Part shown: one piece after another, positions 15,652 to 28,700 of the stretch
How the letters are laid out: every line of letters starts with the position of its first letter
Numbering within the stretch: the stretch's first letter is position 1
Assembly: GCA_964035015.1 (NCBI GenBank)
Contig: OZ036016.1
Coordinates: 5,686,714-5,750,713, forward strand
Source: Corallium rubrum
Taxonomy: Eukaryota; Cnidaria; Anthozoa; Scleralcyonacea; Coralliidae
Direction of reading: 5' to 3'
DNA: 64,000 bases
Position numbers and translations under genes: made by a program
Notes under the pieces: generated by a model
What the model saw: the letters and a program-made list of their open reading frames with translations, nothing else
Told to the model about the DNA's origin: nothing
Databases searched by the model: none

Positions 15652-16579
15652 AAAGAGATTTCAACGTCCCCAAAGCATGTTGATGGAGCACATTGCTTTG
15701 GAAGATGTTGGTGAGCACTCGAGCATTATCAGCAGGTGTTTGCAGGTGTTGGTATTATCCATGAAATATATCACATCTAATTAGAAATATTAAAATACCA
15801 TCAACTGCAGGAACAAAAGATGGAAGTGGTTGAAAGATATCCACAAAACTGCTGAAGACAAGAAGAAACGTATCCAACCTAAAATAAGAAGTTAAAATTC
15901 TATACTACTCTCACAGCTATTTCAGTGCCACGATTTCACGAAACATAGCTTATTACGAACGCTTCTTGCATTCTAGATTATTAAAGTAAAAAGTAAATAA
16001 GAGATATTGTAAAATAAAGTTTAAAAAGGACTAATCACAACAAGCACAAACATTTTTTAAAAGTGCAAAATATGTATATAGACATTTTTGATCGACTATA
16101 TTTAAAATATAGAACGAAAATGAAGGAGTTAAGATTTGCAATTCAATGTGAAACAGAAATTTATTTTTTCTGTTTAAAACTCAAGCTCCATGCAGACTAT
16201 TTGAAGAAGTGAATTATTGTTGAATAATTTTAATATTTATATAAGGGATGAGATGTTCCTCTTCCCAGATTGCGTTTGTGGTTTATATTTTGTCTAAGTT
16301 GTATACAAGTCTATCATCGAAGCCTTTTGGACTTGTTCGAGACATGTGTTTGTGATTAGAAGACTACACTGTGTAATTAGAAAGACTTCTGTCTGTAATT
16401 AGAATAATTTTCTGTGTAATTAGAGGATTAGAAGACTACTCTCTGTAATTAGAACACGGTTCTACTTTCCGGGAAACTATATTGGTTTCCGACAAAGTCT
16501 CAAACCTGTGATGATTGACGTGGAACCTTCGTGTTGGAGACCTCACTGGCCTTCAACTACGCTACGTACTATAAAAACA

Positions 16580-16691
16580 ACACTGTTAATTTCAAGGAGT
16601 CAATTCAACTCCAAAAGGAGTTATTCTGAACCTACATTAGGTTCAGAATAACTCCTTTTGGAGTCAAACTGACTCCCTGAAATTAACAGTG
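16580..16691. mobile_element. Perfect foldback MITE (~110 bp)
   Basis: The left arm CACTGTTAATTTCAAGGAGT and the internal ACTCCAAAAGGAGTTATTCT are mirrored as complements on the right, with an almost absent loop at TAGG/CCTA. The ends CACTG…CAGTG are inverted. Confidence 0.8.
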
Positions 16692-17599
16692 AATGAAAAT
16701 AGAACAAGACAAAAGTGTATTAACGAAGCGATTCACTTCAAACATCGTTATTGGCTTGTCGCCAAGTTTTTGTGGTAAGATGAAAATGTAGTTCCATCCA
16801 GTTGTTTTATAAATTGAAGGATTGTTTTGAACCGATACAAAGGCACAAATTGCTCTTTAAATCCATTTCGTTAGCTGGAAACGGCGAAACGCTTTTCTTT
16901 GGGTAGTCGTTGGAGTGTATATCTTCTTGTATATATTCCATTTCTCGGGAGTATTCGAGTACAATCGCCAATACGTTCAAAAGAATGTGTCACTTCACGT
17001 CAAGTTACATGTTTTCAAAATAAACAAAGTGATTCACTATAATTTCACATAACCGCACGATTGCTTGCACAATTCCTGAAATGATAACACCGTTTTGCCA
17101 AAAATGAACAAGTAGATACAAAACTTCTTCAAAACTGAACAGGATTTGATCTTGATAACGTCCCTTCCTCTGACATATTCTTCAGTGAACTTACAATAAA
17201 CAGTCTTGATAATGGCTACTTGCTTGTGGCTGTCCAACGCTGAAGCATTTTCCAATGTAGTAAGCTTGAATGAACGCCCAAATACCGATAAAAACTACCA
17301 CTACTACCGTAAGAATAATATCCAACATCGTTCACATCAAGATATTTAATCACGCCAGATTGTATCCTCCACTCATGCACAACAGCATCAAATTCAACGT
17401 TCGCAATATTTGAAATAAAACATTTATGTCGATCGTACGTAGTAGGGATTTCAAGTTTTCAACTTATGAATATTAATAGTTGTTTTTTAGGATACCACTG
17501 GACATTGCGGCGCTAGGGACCTGCTGGGAGAACTATATTGAAAATAACAGACGCGATGCTAAAAGTGGGGTGTCCTGTTTGACGTCATGAACGAACGAA

Positions 17600-17784
17600 C
17601 GTAGGAACGAAAGAACGAACGTACGTACGTACGTAGGAAAGAAGGAAGGAAGGAAGGAAGGAAGGAAGGAAGGAAGGAAGGAAGGAAGGAAGGAAGGAAG
17701 GAAGGAAGGAAGGAAGGAAGGAAGGAAGGAAGGAAGGAAGGAAGGAAGGAAGGAAGGAAGGAAGGAAGGAAGGAAGGAAGGAAC
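17600..17784 (+). repeat. (GAAG)n microsatellite preceded by ACGT/GAAC units
   Basis: About 38 GGAA units follow a short ACGTACGTACGT and AACGAACG stretch. Confidence 0.95.
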
Positions 17785-18100
17785 TCACAGCCACAATCTA
17801 AAGCTACAGGTACCCGACAGTCTACTGCGCTGCGCAGTTATGACTCGTCAAGGCACCACAATATTTGCTCGAGGCTTCAAAAATGTTGAGGCTATAGATC
17901 GAAGGTCGTTTTTCAGACCAAAAGTAAATCTTTCTCAGAATACGAACCGACCATACTGTTTATATAGTTATTAACAATACAGTGAACTCATTCTCCATAT
18001 CTGCAACGCTAACTCCAGAATAAAAAGTGAAATCAAACTCAATTACCCTGTACATCGCATTCAGTCGATTCTAGTCCCGAAGAGGACTACTGTATGTTAA

Positions 18101-18571
18101 AGTGCCCCTAACCTCGACAATTTTTATTGTCTGATTTGGAAGAACTTTTAAAATGATAAAGTAACTTCTTTAGAAGATTTTCGCTTTGTTTTTGAGATAT
18201 TTCATTTTGTTTGATATGCAAATGTCCGGAATCTACGTCACACATGCATAATGACTTAAGTGAAGAAGTTGGTGTATCTCTTTCATTCTCGAACGAAATC
18301 TTTTAAAATCGAGAAGTTCGGTGTTGTCGGAGAAACACGCACACATGTTATTCATACTTCAGTGTTTTTATTTGATGAACGCAAAGAAAAAATAACATTC
18401 TCTGATAAGTCATTATGCATGTGTGACGTAGATTCCGGACATTTGCATATCAAACAAAATGAAATATGTCAAAAACAAAGCGAAAAAGCGAAAATCTTCC
18501 AAAGAAGTTACTTTATCATTTTAAAAGTTCTTCCAAATAAGACAATAAAAAATGTCGAGGTTAGGGGCACT
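18101..18571. mobile_element. Foldback element with AGTGCCCC ends and TTAA-like target site
   Basis: Starts AGTGCCCCTAACCTCGACA and ends with the complement. The arms are ~160 bp or more, including ATGTCCGGAATCTACGTCA and its complement. It is flanked by TTAA (18097-18100) and TTAT (18572-18575). TTAA sites are typical of piggyBac and Kolobok elements. The element at 30709-31114 has the same AGTG…CACT ends. Confidence 0.75.
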
Positions 18572-18837
18572 TTATTACAAACCTTGACTTATCAAGCGTG
18601 TTATTAAAGTTAGTGTCAGATATAGAGAATGAAGTGCATTACAACAACCTCGTAACCTTTGCTGTTCTTTAGATATTCAGTGCTTCATAAATGAAGTATC
18701 ATAAGCATTCCATCCACTCTAAACAAGAAAGAAAAAACCCCCACAATTTCTGTGAGTCCCAGTGCATGTAATGATTAATTATCAATACATGGTCATGATC
18801 AATCAAGAATTATATAATGGCGATCATTTAAAAATAT

Positions 18838-19430
18838 GGGAAAGACGGTAAAATGCTGAGAATAGTTTTGATGACGAAATACTGACGCTTCAAGCGGAGT
18901 CCTTCATCAGAGTAAAATGTAGAGTGCTGTGTAGGCAGTGTTTTAGATAGAGCAGAGTGAAAAGATGGTAAACTGCTGAGAATAGTTTTAATAACGAAAT
19001 ACTGACGTTTCAAGCAGAGTCCTTCATCAGAGTAAAATGTGGAGTGCTGTGTAGGCAGTGTTTTAGATACAGCAAAGTGAAAAGATGGTAAACTGCTGAG
19101 AATAGTTTTGATAGCGAAATACTGACGTTTCAAGCAGAGTCCTTCATCAGAGTAAAAAGTAGAGTGCTGTGTAGGCAGTGTTTTAGATAGAGCAAAGTGA
19201 AAAAATGGTAAACTGCTGACATTAGTTTAATAATGAAATACTGACGTTTCAAGCGGAGTTCTTCATCAGAGTAAAAAGTAGAGTGTTGTGTAGGCAGTGT
19301 TTTAGATAGAGCAAAGTGAAAAGATGGTAAACGGCTGAGAATAGTTTTGATAACGAAATACTGACGTTTCAAGCGGGGTCCTTCATCAGAATAAAATGTG
19401 ATGCGAAACGTCAGTATTTCGTTATGAAAT
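18838..19430 (-). repeat. Family A tandem array (about five ~120-bp units)
   Basis: Read on the minus strand, each unit carries CTCTGATGAAGGACTCCG, GCTTGAAACGTCAGTATTTC, CAGCAGTTTACCATCTTTTC and ACACTGCCTACACAGCACTC. Units are 85-95% alike by eye. Related copies are at 32640, 35940, 56806, 57838 and 60220. The peptides read from it (…LKRQYFVIKTIL…) are repeat artefacts. Confidence 0.85.
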
Positions 19431-19469
19431 CTAACCTTACAGCAGTTTACCACCTTTTTATGTTCTAAG

Positions 19470-19655
19470 GATTTTGGGTGAAGGGGTCGTGGGTTCAATT
19501 CCTGCCGGAAGGCCTGTGTAGTTGCATTTTTCGCAACTGGTCCCGGTTTGGTCTTAAAAATAAAATGTATATATTCTACACTCGAATTTTCCTTCACTCC
19601 AAATCCTTAGAACATGCTACGTAATCGAGTGTAAATGCCCAATATTACTTCTAAT
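19470..19655 (+). mobile_element. SINE-like repeat with a tRNA box-B-like head
   Basis: GGTCGTGGGTTCAATTCCTG resembles a Pol III box B. It is followed by GGAAGGCCTGTGTAGTTGCA, CAACTGGTCCCGGTTTGGTC and a tail ATGCCCAATATTACTT. Near-identical copies are at 32280-32440 and 48260-48440. Confidence 0.7.
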
Positions 19656-19727
19656 ATACCATCTTTTTACTTTGCTCTATCAAAAACACTGCTTATGCAG
19701 TCGCAGAAGTGCAGGACTCTAGTTTTT

Positions 19728-22700
19728 TTAATTTTCAAGGAGCCGTAATTTGCATGCCCCAGTAATGAACAAATGTTTTAGTGTGCCTACTTTTACGACA
19801 TAGCCTTCTCCAGTTCCTGTTTTTCTCTTCTTTTCATAATTCTGCTCCAACACCTGACATTTGAACAATATTCCTTTGGTTTTCTCCATCACTTGTTGAT
19901 AAACCGAAGAGGCCTGGGTACCCATCACCACGTGACCCTACATAAGATATAAACACAGGATGAATAACCATCTCTACAAGAAGACACTTGATAACTTCGT
20001 TGGCGTAGTAATTTCGGAAAACAACATTGTCTAAGCCGAGAAAATCAAAGCTAAAGTTTATATAAATCAGGAGGATTCTTTATCAGTACGGACATGGTAC
20101 TGATTTCCTTTGTGTTTTCCTCACAAAAGGATAAAAGACTGGGGGCTAATCATCCTTACTCGAAGCCAGCAACTGCATTACGAAGGACGCAGATCAACGT
20201 GGCCGTGTCGAGGTATATCAAAGCATAGTCAATCGAGATATTGTCTGGAAACTCGGCAAACTTCAAAGCGCCTATAATGAGCTGGGATTTTATGTTGAAC
20301 CGTACCTTACACCGTGCACATCCTTTGTATCAGGTTTATTAATATTTAAATAGCACGGTTGAGTGATTGAACTGAAACGTTGCTACTGGACAATTCGTTC
20401 ATTATACTAAAATACAATGTGTTCAGTGACCGTGCACAAAAATGCATAAAGGCGAACAAAAAGATCGACCAAAGACTTTAGCTGAGTTTCCGGACCATAT
20501 CCCGATTGACTATGATCAAAGGCGCTCCAGGGACCACGGATCACAGCTAAGATGTTAGGTGTTGATTTTATGGAGGGAGGGAAACTGGAAAACCCGGCGA
20601 AAAACCCTCAAAGCACAGGAGAGATCAACTACAACTCTACTCACATGAGTTCCAAGCTCGACAACGGGGTCATTCCCAAGCGGTCACCCATCCAAGTACT
20701 AACCCCGTCTAACTGGGCTTAACTTTTGGTGAGAGGCAGCGCGCTAACAGCACACGCTACCCGTGCTGCCATGAATTATTAATGCTTTTTGTAGTGAGTA
20801 TAACTACCTTCTCAGAATCAATCTTAGCATCAAGGCGAGCGTTTCTAATCAAGTTTACAATCCAACGTTCTGCGTCTTCAGGTGACATGTCTAATTTCTC
20901 AGCTAACATTCTAAATAGTAAAGAAATATTCATTAGAAAACTTGTAGATTGTCTTTAAAATATAGAAAAAAATTGATTAAGTTTCTAGGCGTTTTCTTAC
21001 TCAATGCTAATACATTGGTGGATCCGACAGAAAGTTTCGAAGATAAAAAGCCGAGCATTTTCCTGAAACTCGTCAATACATCCACACAAGAAAAAATCAT
21101 TCTTTAGAACCTTAAGAAACGATGAAGAAAATAACAAGTTATATAATACACATAAGCACCATTACCAGCACTGGCACCACTACCACCACCACCACAAACA
21201 ACACTACCATCACCACCACCACCACCACTACCATCACCAGCAGCACCACCAGCAGCAACACCACTATCACCATCACCACCAACATCTACCATCACCAGTA
21301 GCACCACCACCAACACCACCATCAGTAGCGTCACCATCACCAGTAACACCACCAGCAGCAGCAACATCACCATCACCAGTAACACCACCATCAGCAGCAA
21401 CATCACCATCACCATCACCAGTAGCACCACCACCATCACCATCAGCAGCAATGTCACTACCATCACCAGTAACACCACCATCAGCAGCAACGGCACCATC
21501 ACCAGTAACACCACCATCAGCAGCAATGTCACTACCATCACCAGCAGCACCACTATCACCAGCACCATTACCAGCAACACCACCATCAGCAGCATCACCA
21601 GTAACATCACCATCAGCAGCAATGTCACTACCATCACCAGCAGCACCACTATCACCAGCACCATTACCAGCAACACCACCACTATCACCAGCAACACCAC
21701 TATCACCAGCACCATTACCAGCAACACCACTATCACCAGAAACACCACTATCACCAGCACCATTACCAGCAACACCCCCACTATCACCAGCAACACCACT
21801 ATCACCAGCACCATTACCAGCAACACCACCACTATCACCAGCAACACCACTATCACCAGCACCATTACCAGCAACACCACTACCATCGCCTGACCAGCAA
21901 CAGCAGCACCACTGTCACCACCACCAGAAACACCACTACCATCACCAGCAGTATCACTATCACCACTTGGGGGTACAGTAATTGGGGTAACCTGTTGTAC
22001 CTACCATTTTTACCTTTGGTATAATAAAGTGATTTAAACAATTTAAACAATAAACCACCACCAGCAACACCAGTCTCAGACACCACCACCACCATCACCA
22101 ACAACAGCACCACCACATCAACACCACCACCAATAATTTATTCAAGAAAAATTAAGAGTACAATCTCCCACTATCAGACAAATGGTATTGCAAGCTAACT
22201 CACCATCTCACATTCTCTCAGTTTCTTCTGAGCACCATCAAAATCAAAGTCAACATAAAGACACTGTAAGAACTCAGTAATTGGATCCTTGTATGTATAA
22301 GACTCTTGTTCAATCACTTTTACTAAATCTTTCAGAACAACACGACGTCTTTTGGTTGTGATAACTGCTGTGGTGAGGTAGCGAAGAATGTGTGGACACA
22401 TTGTTTGAATAGCATTCAAGTATCTGTGGAGAATTATTAATTTGAAAATGACATTACACTACTAATTTTCATTTGTTTTATCAACAACTCATCCATACAT
22501 CTATTTGCCTGCCTATCTTACCAATAATCCACAGATCCATCCATATTTTCTCTCCTTCTCTCTGATAATCCATCCATCCTTTCTTTCCACTCATTTCTTG
22601 CTTGTTTTCTTCCAACCTCCTACCAGCCTTTCATCCATTCACCTCCCACCATCTCTTCCTTCCTTCCTCCCTTCCTTCCCTCCTTCCTCCCTTCTTTCCT

Positions 22701-25700
22701 TCCATCCTTCCTTCCTTCCTCCTTCCTTCCTTTCCCTCCTTCCTTTCCTTCCCCTCCCTTCTTTCCCTCCTTCCTTCTTTCCCTCCTTCCTTCCTTCCTC
22801 CTTTCCCTCCCTCCTTCCTTCCTTCCTCCCTTCTTTCCCTCCTTCCTTCCTTCCTTCCTCCCTTCTTTCCCTCCCTCCCTCCCTTCCTTCCTTCCTTCCT
22901 TCCTTCCTTCCTTCCTTCCTCCCTCCCTCCCTCCCTCCCTCCCTCCCTCCCTCCCTCCTTCCTTCCTTCCTTCCTTCCTTCCTTCCTTCCTTCCTTCCTC
23001 CCTTCTTTCCCTCCTTCCTTCCTTCCTCCCTTCTTTCCCTCCTCCCTTCTTTCCCCCCTTCTTTCCCTCCTTCCTTCCTTCCTCCCTTCTTTCCCTCCTT
23101 CCTTCCTTCCTTCCTTCCTTCCTTCCTTCCTTCCTTCCTTCCTTCCCTCCCTCCCTCCCTTCCCTCCCTCCCTTCCTCCCTCTCTCTCTCTCTCCCTCCC
23201 TCCCTCCCTCCCTCCCTCCCTCCCTCCCTCCCTCCCTTCCTTCCTCCCTCCCTCCCTCCCTCCCTCCCTCCCTCCCTCCCTCCCTCCCTCCCTCCCTCCC
23301 TCTTTCTATGTACTAAAATAATACTCTATCATCTTGACCAACTTACTTAGGTTGATAAAGAAACAAATCAATTAAAAGATCTCGCCCTTTGGGATGATTG
23401 AAATAAACAAACAAACTCCAATGAATCAACCATGTCCTCAACTGGAGTTGCTGTAGCTCTGGAAAATGCTGAAAAAATAAATTATTGTAGCCTACAGTAT
23501 ATAATATTACATCAACCAAACTGCATTACATAATTTACATTAAATCTTGTCTTCTATCATATAATTATATCAATTTCTATAAAGGCATTACATTTCCATC
23601 AATGACTTCTTTCAGTACGTCCAAGTCAGCAAGAGCAGCTTCCCAGTTCTGCATCAAGATTTCTGAAGCAAGTTTTCCCCAAAGAGCATCCACAGACTTC
23701 GGTTCAGCATGAGCCTACAGAAATTGAAATGATTAATGATGACTAATTATACAGAGTAATGTGATGAAAGAACAGGACCTATTTTCACATAAAATCAGTG
23801 TTGAAATGTTGGGTCATGAACAATAACTTTTTAAGTTATATTCAATAACGTTTAAGCCAGAATAGCGTTAAACTATGTCTGATTCTTCACCTGGCTGCAT
23901 TGGAGATTTATTTGATGATTATAATTATAAGTAATACATGTAGCATAAAAAGAGGTGTACAGTATTAGCTATTAAACGTCCTGCTCAAAGACGGTCATTC
24001 GGCCCTCAGGATTTTACTAAATGATCCAAATCGAGTGGGACGTTTAATAGCTAATGCACCTCTTTTTATGCTATTCCTTCGTAATATCATGTTTGCGGGA
24101 ACTTCTTTTGTTGTCACCTCATTGACGTCAAACTGGGTACGATTAGTTCTAACCAGACCTGGATTGACATCAATGGAGGTAGGATTAGTAAAAAATGAAT
24201 ACCTGTATAATGAGGTATATTAGTTGTTTATAATGGACCTGTGAGTACAAAAGAAATCCCTGCAAACATGATATTATACATGTAATTGAAAAAAGTTTAA
24301 AAAAAACTATAAGTAAGATCAAGCTAATAAAGCAGCTGTTTTCTAGAGCCAAATTAAACCTACCAAAACTCTGTAAAAATAAAGATTATCAGCTGCACTG
24401 GTATAGTTTCCACATTCATATTGACATTTGGCAAACTGGTACAAAGAATCTACCATATCAGGTTCAACCTATAAAAAATACAATTGAGTTTTTATTTAGT
24501 TTGTAAAAAGAACAGATGAACTACACTTTGTAAAAGCTGAAACAACATACTTCCTTCTCTTTCTGTAGGTATTCAAATAGATGCTTTCCATCCCTAGGAA
24601 AAAATATACATAGATTTAAATTTTAATTCCAGTGGTGGTCAAAACAATTTCCGGGTTTAGCATGCTTAAAGATTCGAGAAGATTGAATTTAATATAAAGC
24701 AGCTACAGTACAGCTTATTATGCTGAGAAATCAAGAAAAAGTGTTTTATCAACCACGAAATTTTTTAAAATTATTTCGGTCATTAAAAATATGACTCTTT
24801 TTCAATTTGCAAATCATTTCTTGACAAATGGCCAATTTTTCCCAGGTATAGCATGGGGTCTAGATTTTCCTTACAGGAAAGTCGTAGCCCTTCTCTCTGG
24901 CATGACTTCTGAGCACACCGTGTCACCTCTATACCTGCTAGTTTGTGCTTTTTCCAGAAATTCATCATCTTGAAATAACTTTGTGAGAGGTTCTGATTTT
25001 TCTTCAAGTTGTTTTAATTCACTAACAACTTCAGCTCGCTTGTTTGTCAGTTCTAGTTCAACAGAAATAATAGAATTTAACCATAAACTGCAAGCATCAA
25101 TCTTGTATAAAGACTTATTTTTTGCACTCTGTCTAACACCAGATCATTGTACTCATCAAATTGAGAACCCTCCTAGACACAGAGTGCAATATAACGGTTG
25201 GTCACCGGTCATATTCCACGCAAAACGCGGATATGGCTGTCCACTGATTGCTCTGCATGGACATTTTGGCCGACCATTTGGCCACAGTAATTTCTCCCTC
25301 ATTCTCGCAAAACCAAAACATAATCGGTTACACATGCAAGGGAAGATGTTTTCCTGCATTGAGCCAGCCTTTTCTAGCGCACTCTGTTTTGAGTCGTTAA
25401 GTGCGAAATATCGCGTATTCGCCTAATTAAGTACTTAGTACTGAACTTATATTATATGTTATATAGTAAATTAGTAATACCTGTTAATATTTTTTGTCAT
25501 GCATTAGGATAAGTATTTTATATTTATATTGTGACTAAGTTGTTGTTCTATTGACCACTGTGGATACGGTTGTGTCAGTGAGGTTGTTACAATGTATTGT
25601 ACAAGCCAGAGTACAACTTTTATTCTATTTAAGTTTTATTTACTTTTCTTTTAAGTTATTAAATTAAAATTTAAAAAAAATATTCTCCATTGAATTCAAA

Positions 25701-28700
25701 AATAATTAGTGTCCGATCATGTCCAACCAAAACCTGCGTTGGTCTGACATAATGTCAGACCAAGTTTTTGGAATTATATTGCACTCTGCCTAGACAGCAA
25801 TGGGTTACAGTTGATTTCACACTACTTTACCACCGTGTGTTGCGAAGTTCAGATATTCATTCAGAAGTTCGGAATTACGTGGCCAAGGTTGAAAAATTAT
25901 CCAATCAGAGAGGTATCATCGGTTTCAAATTATGAAGCTTAACCATCCAATAAAACCATCCCACAAACGGGATGTTAAACTTGAACACATAAAGGTAAAA
26001 ACTCAATAGGGGTGTTGTGGTCAGGGTATGAGAGGTGGGACATTTTTCCGGGGGGTTGTGGTTAGGTTTAGGGTTTCCGGGGTGTGTGATTAGGTTTAGG
26101 GTTTCCGGGGAGGGGGGGTATGGGGGTGAGGTTTCGTTTAAAAAGGTTGTCTAATCAGATGGTGGTTTTAGTAGTTGGTTAAGCTTCATAATTTGAAGGA
26201 AATGATAGCTCAATCAGAATGAGTTTTGATCCAAAGCTCGCAATTTGATTGGATGATTTTCAACCTTGGCAACGTAATTCTGAACTTCTGAATGAATATC
26301 TGAACTTCCCAACAAACTTCGCAACACACAGCGGTAAAGTAATGTGAAATCAACTGTAATGTAGTGTAAAAAGCAGCCAACCTTCAGGAATCTCCTCATC
26401 TGGGTTAAGTCTTTGGAAGACATCCATTGCAAGATCAACCTATCATACAAATTATTTACTCAGTGTTAAAAAACTAATATTTACTTATACATGTACCAGT
26501 AATAAACCTTGTATAAACCTTTATAAAAACTATTCAAATCTAATATAATACAATACAATACAACATAATATAGTAATAATACAATACAATACAATACAAT
26601 ACAATATAATATATATGTGACCCTCCATGGGAAAACGTACCTTATTGATTTAGCGAATGGCATGAAAACGCCATTCGAACGCCGTTCGATTGGAGTTCGA
26701 ATGCTTAACCACAAGCGTTTGAACGCCTGACTTGAAGCGTTCGAATGCCTAGCCAGCACTGTTCGAACGCTTAGCCAGAACCGTTCGAACGCCTAGTCAG
26801 AACCGTTTGAACGCCTAGTCAGAACCGTTCGAACGCCTGGCCAGAAGCGTTCGAATGCCTGGCCAGAAGCGTTCGAACGCCTAACCAGATGCATTCGAAT
26901 TCGAACGTCTAACTTGTCAATGGATCGAACGCCTAACTAGAAGTATTTAAACATCAATAACTATTTTGCTCTCACTCAAGATGTGCAAACGCTTAATATT
27001 AAACTCGAAAGCATTTAAACTCGAAAGTTGTTTATTATTTAGACTGATAAAAGCCCGTCAGGTTCTTAATGAGCTTAGTGTTATCTTCATTTGCTTATAA
27101 ACTCGCATGCGTACGTTTTACATTATTACGGCGCCGTGGTATGCAAAGGTAGTGTGATCAAAACTGGCAATTTCTATTACACTGTAAAATGAGACAACGT
27201 AAAACAATAAAATGGCAATATTTTGGCTTTGCTGCCAAGTTATGTATAAACAAAATCAGGTACATTGATCGCTGATGACAGAAAACAAACTGAACAAGGG
27301 TCAAACAATACGGAAGAAAAACGGACGTCTCGTATAAAACGGTAAATTTGTGATATTAGCTGTGGCTTATTTTTGACTAGCTCCCTACTCTGGGATTATT
27401 TAAACCGCAGTTTATTACAAAATACAAAATACGGTAAATTTACGACATAGTTTGTAAGGCGCGGCTCATATTAATGTCAACAATGTATCAAATTCCTACT
27501 GAAAAGTGTAGGTCAAATCATCAAATTGAGGACTCAATGTTCGTCTTCCTGATCTTCCTCAGTGTTAAGTTGGACGTTTACTACATGTAAAAGATCACTC
27601 TTTCATATTAACTGTCAGGATGAGAATCACGTCGAATGCTTGTAGACCTGTAGACAGCAGTCCAAAATCCTTGAAGGCTGTTCAACGCTTGTAGATAGCC
27701 ATTCGAAGAAGTTGAACGTTTATAAGAAGTAACGCTTGTACTTGGCAGTTCAAATGCTTGAGGGCTGTACCCAGCCGTACGAACGCTAGTACGTGGAGCA
27801 AGTCATTCGAACTCTAGTAATGAGGCGTTCGAACGCCAACTGGAATGCATTCGAACGCCAAATGGAATGCGTTCGAACGCCTAATGGAATGCGTTCGAAT
27901 GGTTGTGGCTAGCCGTTCGAACGCTTGAACTTTGCCGTTTGAATGCTCACAAGGAACCGTTTGAATGTTTGTAATCAATGCACCGTTCGAACGCCGTTCG
28001 AACACCGTTCAAACGCCATTTTTTTGCCTGTTTGAACGCAATTTCGATAAGGTACATTTTCCCATGGAGGGTCACATATATAATATAATATAATATAATA
28101 TAATATAATATAATATAATATAATATAATATAATATAATATAATATAATATAATATATTTATATTACTGTACCATTTTTGTGTTGCTAAGTAGCTGAAGA
28201 ATCCCTTGTAACATTTCTGTCTCATCGTAAAGCTATAAAAGACACAGGACACAGTAAATTCACTAGTTTTTTTGGAGTGTATTTTTTGAGAGTTAAACCA
28301 TATTGATGGCACTTTTTTAGGGTTATTCAGGGTTAGGGTCATTTTGCAGATAGGCTTAGAACAATAGTGCTGTAAATATGGCAACAGTCATTTTATATTT
28401 ATCTGCCATTATTGGGTCATTTCCCAGGGTGCATTCCATGTAGGTCACACTGAAGATCTTCAGTCACACTGAAGATCTTCAGTCACACTGAAGATCTTCA
28501 GCGTGAGTTTCAAAAGTGCTTGGTGTGCTGGTTCATAATCACTGCGGTCAGTGCATATATACAGCTAACTATAACTATACAAGTCAGTGGGTGGTGCTGG
28601 TGCCGGCGTGAGTCTTGACTTGCCTTGGCACAGCACCTGAACACCCATGGCTTATCTTCGGTGTGGGGTTGACATGGAATGCACCCTGGGTCATTTCTCA

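Larger units (their letters stand above)
15652..19727. other. Gene-free region: 3' UTR, MITEs, microsatellite, repeat array
   Basis: Downstream of the ankyrin gene I find only the repeats listed separately (16580, 17600, 18101, 18838, 19470). A 72-codon minus frame at 17037-17255 has no splice support or recognisable homology and is left out. Confidence 0.6.

Noticed and set aside
17037..17255. 72-codon minus-strand frame as a gene
   Set aside because: No homology recognised and no convincing flanking exons.
18828..19597. Open frames with repeated LKRQYFVIKTIL peptides (also at 32730 and 57964)
   Set aside because: They follow the family A tandem units on whichever strand happens to be open; no start context, splice sites or homology.
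20561..20771. A true 5S rRNA gene
   Set aside because: Only the internal and 3' portions match, the head is tRNA-like and the tail is SINE-like; no full 120-nt 5S or T-run terminator.
21104..21981. Long Val/Leu/Met- or Ser/Pro-rich frames, which could look like a membrane or mucin protein
   Set aside because: Trinucleotide-repeat artefacts inside eIF3e intron 9; one overlaps the true exon 10 in another frame.
22505..23350. 281-codon Pro/Ser/Leu-rich frame
   Set aside because: Translation of the (TTCC/TCCC)n array within an eIF3e intron.
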